Source: Henckelia pumila (Eukaryota; Streptophyta; Magnoliopsida; Lamiales; Gesneriaceae). From it: 64,000 nucleotides of DNA. The notes under the pieces were generated by a model. That model did not search any database, was not told where the DNA came from, and worked only from the letters and a program-made list of their open reading frames with translations. Made by a program: the position numbers and the translations under genes. Of the stretch, positions 1 through 10,742 are shown piece after piece. The stretch is taken from NCBI RefSeq assembly GCF_033568475.1, contig NC_133122.1:140065402-140129401 (forward strand), in the 5' to 3' direction. Positions within the stretch are counted from its first letter, which is position 1. Every line of letters begins with the position of its first letter.

Positions 1-1054
1 CCCTAGCCTTGACCCCATGCTCCCTTATGACAGCACCACAATCATCCTTCCATCAAACCCTAAACTGCACCCCCCTTGGACCAAAATCGAACCAGCGTGC
101 CTCGGCCCTTTCCAGCCCAAACCGGCTGAACCACACCAACCTAAGGACCCTAAGGAACCCCCTGCAACCTCTGACCAGCAGCCATACAAGTCATGAAGCA
201 AGAAAACGTGAGCATGGAAGAAAAACATGAACAAGGTGCATAACCACCAAAACTAAACAATTTTTCTGAAATTTCCTTGAATAATTCTAATGCATACACA
301 CGCACACTATTAACCACTGATATGACATGAAAATTTGAAAAAGAAACATGTCTTGCACCGTTAAAGGAAGAGATAGGAGCGTGTAGAACGAATCCGGGAC
401 GACGGGATGATGACAACTTGCTTTGGACCTTCAAAAACGTGGCTATGGAGTCTTCCTTGGCCGTTGGATCGACGAAGAAGATGACGGAGATGGGGGTGAG
501 GCGGCTGATGGAGAGTTTGGGCGTAGGGTTGGGTAGTTTTAGGATTAAAAATTTTAAATATAATTACACTACATAATTTACTTAATTAATATACCAAAAT
601 ATACAATTTAAAACTCCACTTAAAAGATTTAAATCTGATACTAAATCATAAATCCCGAAATATATAATTAAGGGAATTTTAAAAATACTAAAAAGTCAAT
701 ATTTTGGCTTATTTTGAATAAAACGGACTCCTAAAATTATATAAAATTAAATACTAAAAATATTGAGGAAATAAAACTCAAAATAATATTTTTGGGCTGT
801 AAAAATGCTCATGAAATAAATTGGATAGAAATTTGTCATCTCGTCCGTCCACGGTCCCGTCTACGCGATCAAAACAATTAATTTCCATAAATCGTGAAAA
901 TCACTAATTATGGGTTAAATGCTTAAAAAAAATAACTTAAAACATGCACAAATAATTTCACATAATTATTTAACCCATAAATCTAAAATTTTCAATAAAT
1001 AAATTTTCTAATTATGCATGCGAATTTACGTATTTAAAAATACCGGGTGTTACA
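1..1054 (-). mobile_element. Partial LTR of a Gypsy chromovirus-type element (window-edge truncated)
   Basis: The right boundary is sharp: the sequence ends in GGGTGTTACA at 1054 and Copia pol coding sequence begins in the next base. Read on the - strand this gives an LTR beginning TGTAACACCC, the usual start of plant Tekay/Del-type LTRs. The segment is AT-rich (about 540-1040) with a less AT-rich half (1-540) that would be the R/U5 side. No PBS or internal region is visible because the element runs off the left edge. The orientation rests on family resemblance. The bases after the junction (ATGTG) would be one TSD copy, but the partner lies outside the window. Confidence 0.6.
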
Positions 1055-1514
1055 ATGTGTCCCAAGACTGACGAAGAGATAGAGAAGATGACACACGTGC
1101 CATATGCATCAGCCATAAGTAGTATCATGTATGGGATGATATCTACCAGACCGGATGTGGCCTATGCTCTGAGCGTCACGAGCAGATACCAAGCCAATCC
1201 CGGTCAAATGCATTGGAAAGCCGTGAAGGATATTCTTAAGTACTTGCGAAGGACTAAGAATTTATTCATGGTTTATGCAGGGAGAGAATTAAAGTTGGAA
1301 GGCTATACCGACTCTAGCTTCCAATGTGACGTGGATGACTTGAAATCAATCTCTGGATTTGTATTCGTGCTCAATGGCGGTGTTGTCTCTTAGAAAAGTT
1401 CCAAGCAGGACACCACAGCGGATTCCACCACTGAGGCAGAATACATTGCAGCATCAGCTGCTGCTAAGTGGGATTGCGTAGTGTGACTAGTTGGCTTTAG
1501 GGCAAGTGGGAGAT
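1055..1514 (+). pseudogene. Copia pol remnant: end of reverse transcriptase and part of RNase H
   Basis: An open frame from 1055 to 1390 encodes the conserved Copia stretch between reverse transcriptase and RNase H, with recognisable blocks around 'GMISTRPDVAYALS' and 'LEGYTDSSFQ'. It is cut on the left by the LTR ending at 1054. At 1391 a TAG stands where the family normally has tryptophan before the 'SSKQDTT' block; the same frame then continues to about 1470 through 'TEAEYIAAS'. After that the coding sequence is lost and the text jumps almost directly to the polypurine tract (about 1500-1513, GGCAAGTGGGAGA) that precedes the 3' LTR. It is therefore a dead copy with an internal deletion of the RNase H end. 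Confidence 0.85.
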
Positions 1515-3410
1515 TGAAAGAGTGGGTGCCCGGTTAGCCAACTTGTGGCTAAGGGCTTTTGTGACTCTATGTATAAACAATCTTTTGTTTAATATAATTT
1601 ACACTTTTATAATGGCATTGACTTTATCTTTCTTCATAATGTTATATTATGATATACTATTGTTGTTTTGATAAAGACCTTGAATATACTATAGTGTATG
1701 TAAGATGTGGTAGCACATGGGGATGGCTATCATGAAACACATCTTATAGTCACTGTATATTCTAAACAGTTCCTAGTCAATTGAGCCGTCCGCAAATAAG
1801 GATAAGGATCGCTCGAGATTGAGACTAGCATTTGCGATGCCGAGTACCACGTTTCATTGGTATGGAACATAGAGATGTTCAAAGCATGCAAATGGATATT
1901 CATATGATGAATGATCGAACTACCCTATTCGGACTTTCCAAGTGGTTATCACTTATCGAGTGGATAAAGTCTGCGGTTTTGGTTGTACACCATTAGTCCT
2001 TATTACTTGAAACATCATTGAGACTCTATATGCTAGTGTTGTACTTTGACTCGTTTACCGACTCTATTGGGGTCATCAGGTGTTGGGATTGGGTACAGTT
2101 ACGACACATATAGGATTCGATGCTTTGTTGTCAAGGATTCATCACATACTTGCGAGTGTGGATATCCTATGCGATCTGAGGAGATATTAGTGTGACGAAT
2201 CTCTGGCCAGAGTACATGATGTGTTTTAGGTTACTTGGTGTTCCTAGTAACACATGCGATGTCACTAATAGATCTCCAAGATGTTATGCATAGTTATCGA
2301 ATCTCGAACGACTCTCGATGCACCAATGGTTGTTGATTCGATCGGGATATTTGGTTGAAGGGACCGTACTGTAAGCTAACCAAAATCTACTGGTTCTTGC
2401 AGGCACTATCAGTAATATCTAGGGAATCATGGGGCGATGTTGCTAGGCACTCTAACCATGATTCGATGGGTAAGTCGGAAATTATTGTTCCGAGTCACAA
2501 GGAGTTGTGAGCCCACGGCTAGCTGTATTCCTGAACCATTGAGGGTTACACAAGTAATGGATTACTAAAATCCCGTAGAGATAGTTAAATTTAAAGAGTT
2601 AAATTTAATGAAAGAGAAGTTGGACTTCTTAACTAAAGGGAGTGGGATTTCCTAAAATGACATAAAGATGTGCATTTTTGGAAATCACTGAATTTGGATT
2701 CAGAAAAATTATCTTGACTTTAAAAGATGCAGAAATGATTTCTGTGCACATTGGTAAAATCAGTTTATCAATCGGAGTCACGATGAATTTTATATTAATT
2801 TCTAGAACAACGGGCTTGGCTTGTTGGGCTTAAGTTATGGATTGTGGGCCCTAAGGAGTTAGTGTCCTAATGCAATTATAACTTAATCTAGTCTAGAAAT
2901 TATTTATAAATATATGTACAATGTTCGAAAATTACACAAGCTTTCAGTCTAGCAATTTTCGAAAATCAGTCTATATTATTCAAGAGGTTTTTCAAAAATT
3001 CCTCTGTCCTTTTTGGAGAAAATTCGACTTGTGATTTTTGTGAAAAATTACAAATCAAATTAACAGATCATATCTGCTTATTCTCTACGTAAAACTTTTG
3101 ATTGATTTCTAGTGCAGTCAATCGGAGGGTTTCTGTTTTTCATTCGTGGACCTAATTCCGAAGTTAGATCGTGACTGTCATCGGTTCCCTGGATTTACAA
3201 GAAGAGCAGATTAAATTCTGTTGGAGTCCACAATCAAGCCTTTGCTTGACGAGGTAAAAATTTAACTGTGTTTTTATTTTTACTTGAACAAATTTAGTCG
3301 TAAAAGTTTTGATACCCATATATGGAATCATTCCATATAATAAAATAAAATTTTAAACTTCCGCTGCACCGAGTATCAATTCTTAATTGATCTGAACACA
3401 TTTTCCAACA
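1515..3410 (+). mobile_element. 3' LTR of Copia element (1,896 bp)
   Basis: The LTR starts TGAAAGAGTGGGTGCC directly after a polypurine tract and ends TTTTCCAACA, giving the TG...CA termini of an LTR. Its first 200 bp are repeated with few differences at 63801-64000, where they abut an unrelated LTR, which independently fixes the left boundary. The LTR is long for Copia, in the range of larger Copia lineages. It contains no open reading frame of note. The right boundary at 3410 is set by the CA dinucleotide and the abrupt change to GC-rich sequence; the TSD cannot be verified because the 5' side of the element is not present. Confidence 0.8.
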
Positions 3411-4475
3411 CATGGATCATCGCCGACGAGTTGAGAGGCGGTGGCACGACGGAGAGAAGGAGAGGCAGTGATGGCGGCGGCGGTTGGGAGATTTTTCGAC
3501 GGCTCATGTCAATTTCCAGCCATGGATTAGCTTCCAAGCTTTCCTAATCTGGCTCGACGGAGGCGGCATCGTTCGTGGCGTTTCTGTACAAAGAGCATGG
3601 ACGCGCGAGAAGATGGAGAAAAAATAGTGCTCGGAGATCGACTTCCAGCATGGAACGTCCACCGCCGGTGGATGCTCCATTTCCTGGCTCGATCTGGGCA
3701 TGGTGGTTGTGGCGCGACGACGGCCGTGGTACGACAGCGATGATAGTGCGACGGCAATGGCGCGGCGACGAAGCGGTGATGAATTACTTGGGCCGTGAGA
3801 GGGATGGATAGATGCATGTATATACACGCATATGCATATACACACATGTTATTTGTTGTTGATAATAATTATTTTATTTGTGTTTAAATTCATGGTCTGC
3901 TTTACCATAAAATCGTGAGAATTTTTATTGTCTCACTTTTACAACTTTTGTCTAATATTTTAAAAATATTATGACTTGGTTATTTGGATTGAGTGGTAGT
4001 GAAAAAAGTGTATTAGATATATATTTTAAATATATATATTTGATGAGGTGTCCGTTCTGGTATAAGGTATTGTACTTGTTGAAGGTGAACCGAAATACCA
4101 ACTGGTTTGTTGATCTAGCGGAACCTAACGATGATAGTGAATGTAATAAGTGAATTTTCACTATTTTCAAAAAACGGACCGCATGGTATAACGGCGGTTA
4201 TTTCTTTTGCTCACATATGGGCGTTGGACCACAACTGCTATTCCGGTGGATGTGTTAGGACCGCCACTTATATTATTTTTGACGGAGAGTTTTCTGAACT
4301 CCTGGGATATTTTAGTCTTCTAAGCAATCTCTTGAGGGAATACGTTTTCTGCAATCCTTTGGAGTAGTATTTTCGATGAAAACCCTTGAGTTAGTGTATT
4401 TCACATAACCTCTTAGGTTGGTGCATTGGATGTAACCCCTTGGGGCTATGATTTTGTATACTCTTTAGGACTTGG
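3411..4475. other. Unassigned LTR-like DNA with a GC- and CpG-rich block (3411-3830)
   Basis: The first 420 bp are rich in CGACGG, GGCGGCGG and similar words, in contrast to the AT-rich surroundings. They contain overlapping small open frames on both strands of low complexity, which I do not accept as genes. The following 650 bp are AT-rich and flow into the minisatellite at 4476. The arrangement (GC-rich block, AT-rich leader, tandem repeats) resembles the non-coding parts of large Gypsy LTRs, but no TG/CA boundary, PBS or coding domain is visible, so the assignment is open. Confidence 0.35.
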
Positions 4476-5342
4476 AGAATTTTTTATGGTTATCATGACG
4501 TGATGAATTTTGTGACAGTCATTATGACTTGATAAATTTTTTATAGTCGATATTACTTATTATAAAAAAAATTTATAGTCGCTACGACTTCTTCTGAAAA
4601 AAAATTTTATAGTCGCTATGACTTCATGAATTTTTATAGTCATCATGACTTGATGAATATTTTATTTATAGTCACTATGACTTGATAAATTATTTATAGT
4701 CGATATGAATTTTTTTGAAAAAATATTTATAGTCGCAATCACTTTTTTTGAAAAATTTTTATCGTTACTATGACTTCTTCTTAAAAAAATTTATAGTCGC
4801 TATGACTTTTTCTGAAATTTTTTTATAGTCGCAATGACTTCTTCTGAAAAAATTTTATAGTCGCTATGAATTTTTTGAATTGTTTATAGTCGCTATGACT
4901 CTTTCAGAAAATTTTTTATAGTCACTACGACTTTTTGAATTATTTATAGTCACTATAACTTTTTTGAATTGTTTATAGTCACTATAACTTTATGAATTAT
5001 TTATAGTCACTATGAATTTTTTTAATTATTTATAGTCACTATGACTTTTTCTGAAAAAATTTTATAGTCGCTATGAATTTTTTGAATTGTTTATAGTCGC
5101 TATGACTCTTTCTGAAAATTTTTTATAGTTACAATGACTTTTTGAATTATTTGTAGCACTATGACTTTTTTGAATTGTTTGTAGTCACTATGACTTTGTG
5201 AATTATATATAGTCGCTATGATTTTTTTTGAATTATTTATAGTCAATATGACTTTTTGAATTATTTATAGGCACTATGACTTCTTGAATTATTTATAGTC
5301 ACTATGACTTTTTTGAATTGTTTATAGTCGCTATGACTTTTT
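4476..5342. repeat. Minisatellite array, unit about 25-35 bp (TTATAGTCRCTATGACTTnnn)
   Basis: About 30 consecutive imperfect repeats share the core ATAGTC(A/G)CTATGACTT followed by an AT spacer of variable length (TTTTTGAATTATT, TTCTGAAAAAATT and variants). The core is itself dyadic: ATAG pairs with CTAT, and AGTC with GACT. Spacer length varies from unit to unit while the core is conserved. The array starts gradually after about 4476 and ends at TTTGTTGTGC near 5342. It has no coding potential. Confidence 0.9.
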
Positions 5343-5732
5343 GTTGTGCTCTAGGAGAAATAACGTAGTGCTTAACATGGAATACTTAGGAATGGATCAA
5401 GTTCCTAAGATTTTATCTCATGGGGAAGTCCTGAACCCACTCTATTTGCTAGGTTGTGAGGTATCCCGGGACTGTAATTTTGTCGTCTTGACCTCTTACA
5501 GCATCGTGGTTTAGGTAGTCCTACAGGGCTAGCCAAGCCTCTGATGGATGAGTAGCCTTATTGATTGCATGGGTCGTGTCGTATGAGTTAAGCATTCGTT
5601 GACGGTGTTGGGTTCCTTCCTATATATTTAAATAGAAAAGTAAACAAATAAATATAAGTTTATTATTAAACATTAAATAAATGAAAAAAAAATCATCTGT
5701 AATGCAAATAAATTAGAAGAAAGCAATCTATT
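5343..5732. other. Non-coding spacer, probably retroelement-derived
   Basis: The first 250 bp have mixed composition and the last 140 bp are AT-rich, next to the 3' end of the Tat-type gag remnant. I see no open frame, RNA gene or clear terminal repeat here. Confidence 0.3.
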
Positions 5733-6826
5733 TTAGCTTGCAGGTATTTGCCCTATAAGTGTAGAGTTTCTGTAGATTGGCATGACTCTCCGTTTTGCCT
5801 TATATTTCGTCGTGTTTTTCTTCTCGTTTTCTTTTTCGCGAGGAGTGTAACTCATCAGTTTCATCGATGCGTATGTATTTTTCGGCTCTAGACAATACCT
5901 CCTCCAAGGTGTTCGGGGATTTTCCTGCAATAGATTCTTTGAACCTTCCAGGGCGCGCAAGTTTTGCTGCATTATTCCAGCCAGCAAATCGTGGTTCACG
6001 TGTAGGACTTTGTGAGCTGCGTGAGTAAATCGTCGAACATATTCTCTGAAGCTTTCTTCTTCTTTCTGAACGGTTGTGAACAGATATGCTGCTGTTTTTA
6101 GGTATTTCTTGTTAATTGAAAATTGTTGGATGAAGCACTCGGCAAGTTGCTCCTAGTTGGCAATAAATCCGGACGACAGCTTATTGAACCATGTGAGAGC
6201 TCGCCCTAATAACGTTGTTCGGAATATCTTGCAATAAGCAGCATCTGTGATGTCATAAAAATCTACTTTTGCGTAGAATTTGTTAATATGATCTTGAGGA
6301 TCACGAGTTCCATCGAACTCAGGTAGGTTGGGGATTTTGACTCCCTTAGGCAATGCTTCAAATAAAATGACGTTAGTGAACGGGCTCCGACATGCAGGCA
6401 AGATTGCTGACGAATTTTTCCCGGTTACATATGTGTGAGATCCATCTCCACGGGTTGGATTAGTGGTTTTGTTTTCGTCAGAGACATCGTGAACTGTGTG
6501 AGCACTTGTTTCACTCTTTTTATGAGTTGTATTTTCTTGTTCCCCTCAGGATCTTTGTCATTAACTTTAAACTTAGTTTTCTTTGGGTCTTCTTTATCAG
6601 AATCACGAGATGATGATCCTATTTTATGAGCTTTCTTGTCGCTGCTTCGGCATTGATAGGATGTTTCAAACTGAGCGACCGCTTCAATCGCTGCGCGCGT
6701 GGAAGTTCCTTCCATTAAGACTGTCAAAGTTTCCCATGTGAAACTAAATCCAGACGGTGGTTTGGAGATTGGAGGTGAGTCTCCATTGCGATTATTTTCT
6801 TGATTTGTTTGTGGTGGAGTATGCAT
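5733..6826 (-). pseudogene. Tat-lineage Gypsy gag remnant
   Basis: On the - strand, downstream of a PBS and LTR, frames from about 6826 to 5733 together encode a Tat-type capsid polyprotein. An N-terminal hydrophilic, Lys/Asp-rich segment (about 6826-6425) is followed by the capsid block with 'PNLPEFDGTRDPQDHI' and 'ALTWFNKL' (about 6345-6165), and then by 'INKKYLKTAAYLFT' and 'VNHDLLAGIMQQNL' (6120-5940). Stops at about 6425 and 6153 and a frame change near 5950 break it. Gag would package element RNA in virus-like particles. No protease, reverse transcriptase or integrase follows, and the copy is truncated near 5700. Confidence 0.8.
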
Positions 6827-6848
6827 TCTCAAAGATGCAGTGAACAAT

Positions 6849-6866
6849 TTCCCACAGACGGCGCCA
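6849..6866 (-). other. Primer-binding site (TGGCGCCGTCTGTGGGAA on the - strand)
   Basis: The complement of this segment begins TGGCGCC and lies three bases inside the LTR end at 6870. This TGGCGCCGTCTGTGGGAA form is typical of Tat-type plant Gypsy elements, and it confirms the - orientation of the gag remnant to its left. Confidence 0.8.
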
Positions 6867-6869
6867 AGC

Positions 6870-7656
6870 TGATGTAGCAAAAAATTGATATTGTCCGATT
6901 GGAGAGAATCTGGGTAATAGGTGGGGATCTGGATAGCCGGATTAATACTCGAACTATTCCAAAGTTCAAACTTCGTGGGTTGTTACCTGCATCACAAAGC
7001 AAAGTGAGTGGCGCCGGGAGTTGCCTGGCGAAGACGCTCCGACGCTCAAGTCAGTATTTGCCCAATAAAAGTTCTAGAGAACTAGAGCACGTGACTATAG
7101 AATGCGTACCTTAAGAATGAGAGAACTTGAGCTATTTATAGATAGTCGGAGAGTTTCATGGGCTTGAGCCTCTTATGGCTTTTAGGAATTTATGGGCCTT
7201 GATAAAGTGTCCAAATAAATAACAAAATAATATGGGGCTTAAATGGATTGAGTCACTAGGCTTGGGCTCGGAAGAAAGTCAACTTGGATAATAACCCATC
7301 AAGTAGGACTCTACTCAGGTAGGAGTCTTGACCAAGTAGGATTCTAACATCAATTTATAGATCATATTAAATCTTGGATTTATTGAATATTGTCCTTATC
7401 TCTTACAGATCTTCATATATCAGAGAATAATGGAAGGTTCTAGATACTGGGCTCGTCCTGTGCCCGGGTCAGGCTCCGACCCTACCAGTTAGAGCTCAAG
7501 CCCATGAATTTATGATCATGACCCCAGTCCCTAACATGGTCATCCTATACTGGGCTTCTCATAAAATAATATTAGATGAGCCTCAAAGTGTATTTCCAAA
7601 AATATTGATTATTGGGCTCGGGTCAGGTTAAATCCGTATAATTTTTAGGGACATCA
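6870..7656 (-). mobile_element. 5' LTR of the Tat-type Gypsy element (787 bp)
   Basis: The boundaries are TGATGT at 6870 and ACATCA at 7656, which are inverted copies of each other, with the PBS just to the left. On the - strand a TATA-like box (CTATAAATAG, about 7133-7142) lies in the expected position. A block near 7010-7045 resembles the block at 19085-19130 in the solo LTR, so the two belong to related families. The 3' LTR is not found in the window. The base following 7656 begins ATGTT, a candidate TSD. Confidence 0.8.
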
Positions 7657-7943
7657 ATGTTGTTAAATGGAGAATGAATATGAAATAACCAAAAATTCAT
7701 ATATGTCACACTTTACTAAAAAAATAAATAAAAATCAGTCAAAGATTTCTAACTGAATTTCTCTCTCACTCAAGAAAAAGAAATCACGGTAGGCCAAGCT
7801 GGACAATCTTAGCTCTTATCATATGATTTTTTTAGAAAAAAATTATTTACACATAGTTTTTTAATTTCCACCGAAAATGAAATAAATATGATTTTGGTGA
7901 CTTCCATGCCATATATCTGCCAATCCCCACGTTAGTTTGTTCC
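7657..7943. other. Upstream region of MIR390
   Basis: AT-rich DNA lies between the Tat LTR boundary and the TATA box of the microRNA gene. It contains no open frame. It would hold the proximal promoter of MIR390, so the LTR insertion ends only about 290 bp upstream of the TATA box. I did not recognise specific transcription factor sites. Confidence 0.45.
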
Positions 7944-7951
7944 TATAAATA
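7944..7951 (+). promoter_or_regulatory. TATA box of the MIR390 transcription unit
   Basis: TATAAATA within TTCCTATAAATATACGG lies about 117 bp upstream of the first foldback base, which suits a plant RNA polymerase II start near 7975-7985. The downstream leader is pyrimidine-rich (CTCATTCAGTACCCTTCATCC). The role is inferred from spacing. Confidence 0.6.
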
Positions 7952-8060
7952 TACGGTCCCATTTTGCATTAATTGCTCATTCAGTACCCTTCATCCCCAT
8001 TAAATTTCTCTTCTCGCATGCAAAAATTCTCAGTAACATTTCATCAATCAGTCGCTTAGA

Positions 8061-8178
8061 AGTATGGAGAACCCATAAAGCTCGGGAGGGATAGCGCCGC
8101 AGATTATCTCACCGTGGCGGCAGTGATGCATAGGTATCCATGGCGCTATCCATCCTGAGTTTCACGGGTTTTTTCGTA
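8061..8178 (+). ncRNA. MIR390: MIR390 precursor (variant miRNA arm)
   Basis: The 5' arm at 8078-8098 matches plant miR390 at 20 of 21 positions; position 7 is G instead of the conserved A. The 3' arm at 8144-8164 is identical to the usual miR390* strand (it reads CGCTATCCATCCTGAGTT then TCA). The arms pair with 2-nt 3' overhangs. The only disruptions are the usual internal mismatch at position 11 and G:U wobbles at positions 3 and 7, the latter created by the substitution. Below the duplex, GAACCC (8069-8074) pairs with the GGGTTT side (8166-8171), extending the stem; the loop region is 45 nt. In plants miR390 is loaded into AGO7 and directs TAS3 tasiRNA production, which controls auxin response factors. 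The sequence match and preserved star strand make identity very likely; expression is not shown. Confidence 0.93.
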
Positions 8179-8777
8179 TTCGTGGAATTTTGCATTAATA
8201 TCATTGAGGTGAACAATTTTCATATTCTACCGTGTAAAAATTAAGATACTTTATAATATTTTATTTTATTTGTGAGGAAGTTGTACTAATCATATGCACT
8301 AGGTTGAAGGTTTATGAGTATATATTTTCGACGTTTTGAGATGATTATTTCTTGAAAAAATGTGTGTATAAAAGATGTATGCATGGTTTTACTATTCGAA
8401 ATTCATTTGGTTTTACAATAGATATGATATTATTTGGATTTTTTTTTAGTCTGAAAGAGTTTGTTGTTACAATTGAGTTTCGAACTCGAGATCTTATCTC
8501 TAAATCTGGAACCTTAATTGGTCCTTGGTGCAAGATATTTAAGTTTAATAGTTTGTGCAAAGTTTTAAATTTTAATACATAATTTGTTAGCCAGTGTTAT
8601 GTGCATTCTGAAAGGAATATTATTATACCTTACACATTCCCATTTTTATTGATCTTGCTCCATTTCATTTATAAAATGGAGTTCGAAGAGCACGAGTTGC
8701 AGTGTAAAAATATCAGTTTTCTAGTAATTGGGTTGTTCACAAAACATCAACACATTTAAGTTTATAATAGTGATAGT
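8179..8777. other. Non-coding flank downstream of MIR390
   Basis: AT-rich sequence with no convincing open frame. A segment near 8470-8530 (GAGTTTCGAACTCGAGATC) looks like a degraded repeat fragment. Nothing else is assignable. Confidence 0.35.
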
Positions 8778-9098
8778 GGGCGTTTAGTTACAGAATCCAA
8801 TTCAACCAAAGAAAAACACTTATTTTTTTAAAAAAATGTTTTTTTAATAAACTTAAGTGTTTGGTTACAACTGTTTTTTAAAAAAACACTTATTTAAGTC
8901 CAATTAAGTATTTTTTTTAAAAGTCATAAATTTTGAATTTTTGGCTTCTGCTTTTATTTTTGTTTAACAAATCACTTTTTTCAACATTTATCCAAACGCT
9001 AAAATCGCTTCTTCTTTTTTTTAATAAAATCACTTTAAAAATCTGGACTTATTTAAGTGTTTTTTTAAAACCAATGATTTTTGTATCCAAACTGGCCC
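8778..9098. mobile_element. Short non-autonomous DNA transposon (hAT-like MITE)
   Basis: The left end GGGCGTTTAGTTAC and the right end GTATCCAAACTGGCCC form imperfect terminal inverted repeats of about 14 bp. The ~320-bp interior is AT-rich, with internal A/T-run blocks repeated in inverted order (AACACTTATTTTTTT, TTTAAGTGTTTTTTT). The terminal motif is common to hAT-type MITEs of eudicots. I could not find a clean 8-bp TSD, so superfamily assignment is tentative. Confidence 0.55.
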
Positions 9099-9788
9099 AG
9101 CGTAAGAAAATATAATTAAAACTTATAATTGGGAATATATTTTGAAATATTAAAACAAAACAAAATATGTAAATTTCCTTGTTTTGAAACAACAAAATTA
9201 TGATCTGAGAATAGATTCAAATACAATCTCATTATTATTATTTTTTTTGAAAGCCATTATTATTATTATTTTGAACAACACAATAATAAATTTTATAAAT
9301 ATTTAAATTTTAAATTAAAATTTGAATGCAGACAATGTAATGTTTTCTTAATTATTATTTTGGGGTACTACTACTACAAGGAATTTAATGCTTGAAATCA
9401 TGAGCTACTGTGGACTTACAAATGAAAATTTGGAACCCCAATTCCTGCACGGACACCCAGCCGGGGCCATTTAGAATGCGAAGATGATGAATTCTATAGA
9501 CTCTATACAATGTTCTCATTGTTTTAGTCAAATATTCAAAAATATTTTTGTTTATTTTACTGACGTTTTAAAAATATATATTTGTTATCATGTTTTTTAT
9601 CCATTGACGGTTTCACTAATTTACACTTTTTTCATCGTTTTTTGTTTTTTTTAACCAAGGTACTGACGTTACATCGTATACTTCAACAACATCTGGTTTC
9701 ATATTATTATTTTTTAATGTCATATAATCATTTTCCAGAGTCGCGTCGACACTCATTTGAAAAATAATTAAAATTGATTTATTTTTTA
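9099..9788. other. AT-rich intergenic DNA
   Basis: Long A/T runs and short ATT microsatellites (about 9230-9270) with no coding, RNA or terminal-repeat signature that I recognise. Confidence 0.4.
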
Positions 9789-9909
9789 GGAGTTGATATT
9801 TACACTCCATTTTGTGTTATTTATACTCCATTTCATATATAAAGTGGAGTGAAAATTTATTCACAAATGGAGTATAAATAAAAAAAATAGAGTGTAAATA
9901 TCAACTCTC
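9789..9909. mobile_element. Tourist-like MITE (121 bp)
   Basis: The segment is almost entirely an inverted repeat: GAGTTGATATTTACACTC at the left pairs with GAGTGTAAATATCAACTC at the right, and the inner arms TTTATACTCCATTT and AAATGGAGTATAAAT also pair. It is flanked by TTA on both sides (9786-9788 and 9910-9912), the 3-bp duplication made by PIF/Harbinger-type transposases. There is no coding capacity, as expected for a MITE. Confidence 0.8.
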
Positions 9910-10035
9910 TTATTTTTTTTTGTAAATTTGATTTGTGCGGTTATATACAATTTATTAATTCGTATCACTGAATGTCATGTCCTAGCAATGTCTTGCATTT
10001 AGACTTATCAGAGTATGTTTCTGGAGGGACATGAT

Positions 10036-10038
<3 letters not shown>

Positions 10039-10075
<37 letters not shown>
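10039..10075. repeat. (TA)n microsatellite
   Basis: An uninterrupted AT dinucleotide run directly adjoins the inverted-repeat element starting at about 10074. Confidence 0.95.
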
Positions 10076-10078
<3 letters not shown>

Positions 10079-10313
10079 AAAGTTGAGGGTTGGTATATTG
10101 GGGATCATTTCAATCTACCTGTATAGATAGTGCCCTCATTGTGCATCTAAGGGTGAAAATTAATCAATATATATTGGTCCACTGAAAATATTATGGACCT
10201 CACATGTATTGATAAATCTCCACCATTAGATGCTCTTTGAGACATTACTTATACAAGTAGGATCTCATTTATCGACTATCGTATGTTGGTATGGTCAACC
10301 CCTCTTTTAATTA
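10074..10313. mobile_element. MITE adjoining a (TA)n tract
   Basis: The terminal arms are ATTAAAGTTGAGGGTTG at the left and the complement of AATTAAAAGAGGGGTTG at the right. The inverted repeat continues inward: CTACCTGTATA...GCATCTAAGGGTG on the left matches the complement of the right half at roughly three of four bases. The whole 240 bp can fold on itself. The left side is a (TA)n tract. No coding sequence is present. The superfamily is not identified. Confidence 0.65.
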
Positions 10314-10742
10314 GCCCTTTAATATATATTTAATTACAATAATGTCATTTTATTTTTTTCATTAATAACTACTTATTTATGAAATTGTTATTCTCATAAT
10401 ATTTTTTTTGTTCTTTATGATATTTATTTAAAAATGTGATTTTTTTTTATTTCACTATTAATTATTATTATTTATTATTTTGAGTTAAAAATTGGATAGT
10501 CGTGCGTCGGAATACTAGTATATATTATGATTGCATAAACTTATGGGTACGCGATTGCCCAATGGATTTGTATATTTTCTTTATTTATAATATGGATGGA
10601 CTGTTTTTCTGATACATTTCAAATTCAAATAAGCATTAGGAATTTAGGATATCAAAATCTAAATTCAACATTATTTATTTCCATTTCCTTAAAATAAGTT
10701 TCGTGGGCACGTGGGAAGAAGGAATCTGTGTTATTATATATA

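Noticed and set aside
1..434. Short open frames on both strands near the left edge
   Set aside because: They lie in LTR-like DNA next to a defined LTR terminus and show no conserved motif.
3504..3847. Overlapping open frames of 78-113 codons on both strands in the GC-rich block
   Set aside because: Frames open on both strands at once are a consequence of CG-rich composition. The proteins are Arg/His/Pro-rich without recognisable features.
4476..5342. CRISPR-like reading of the tandem array
   Set aside because: Spacers are AT-rich, similar to each other and irregular, and the genome is a plant; it is a minisatellite.
9789..9909. Possible microRNA hairpin
   Set aside because: The almost perfect inverted repeat is flanked by TTA duplications and has MITE-type termini, so a Tourist-like MITE is the simpler explanation.
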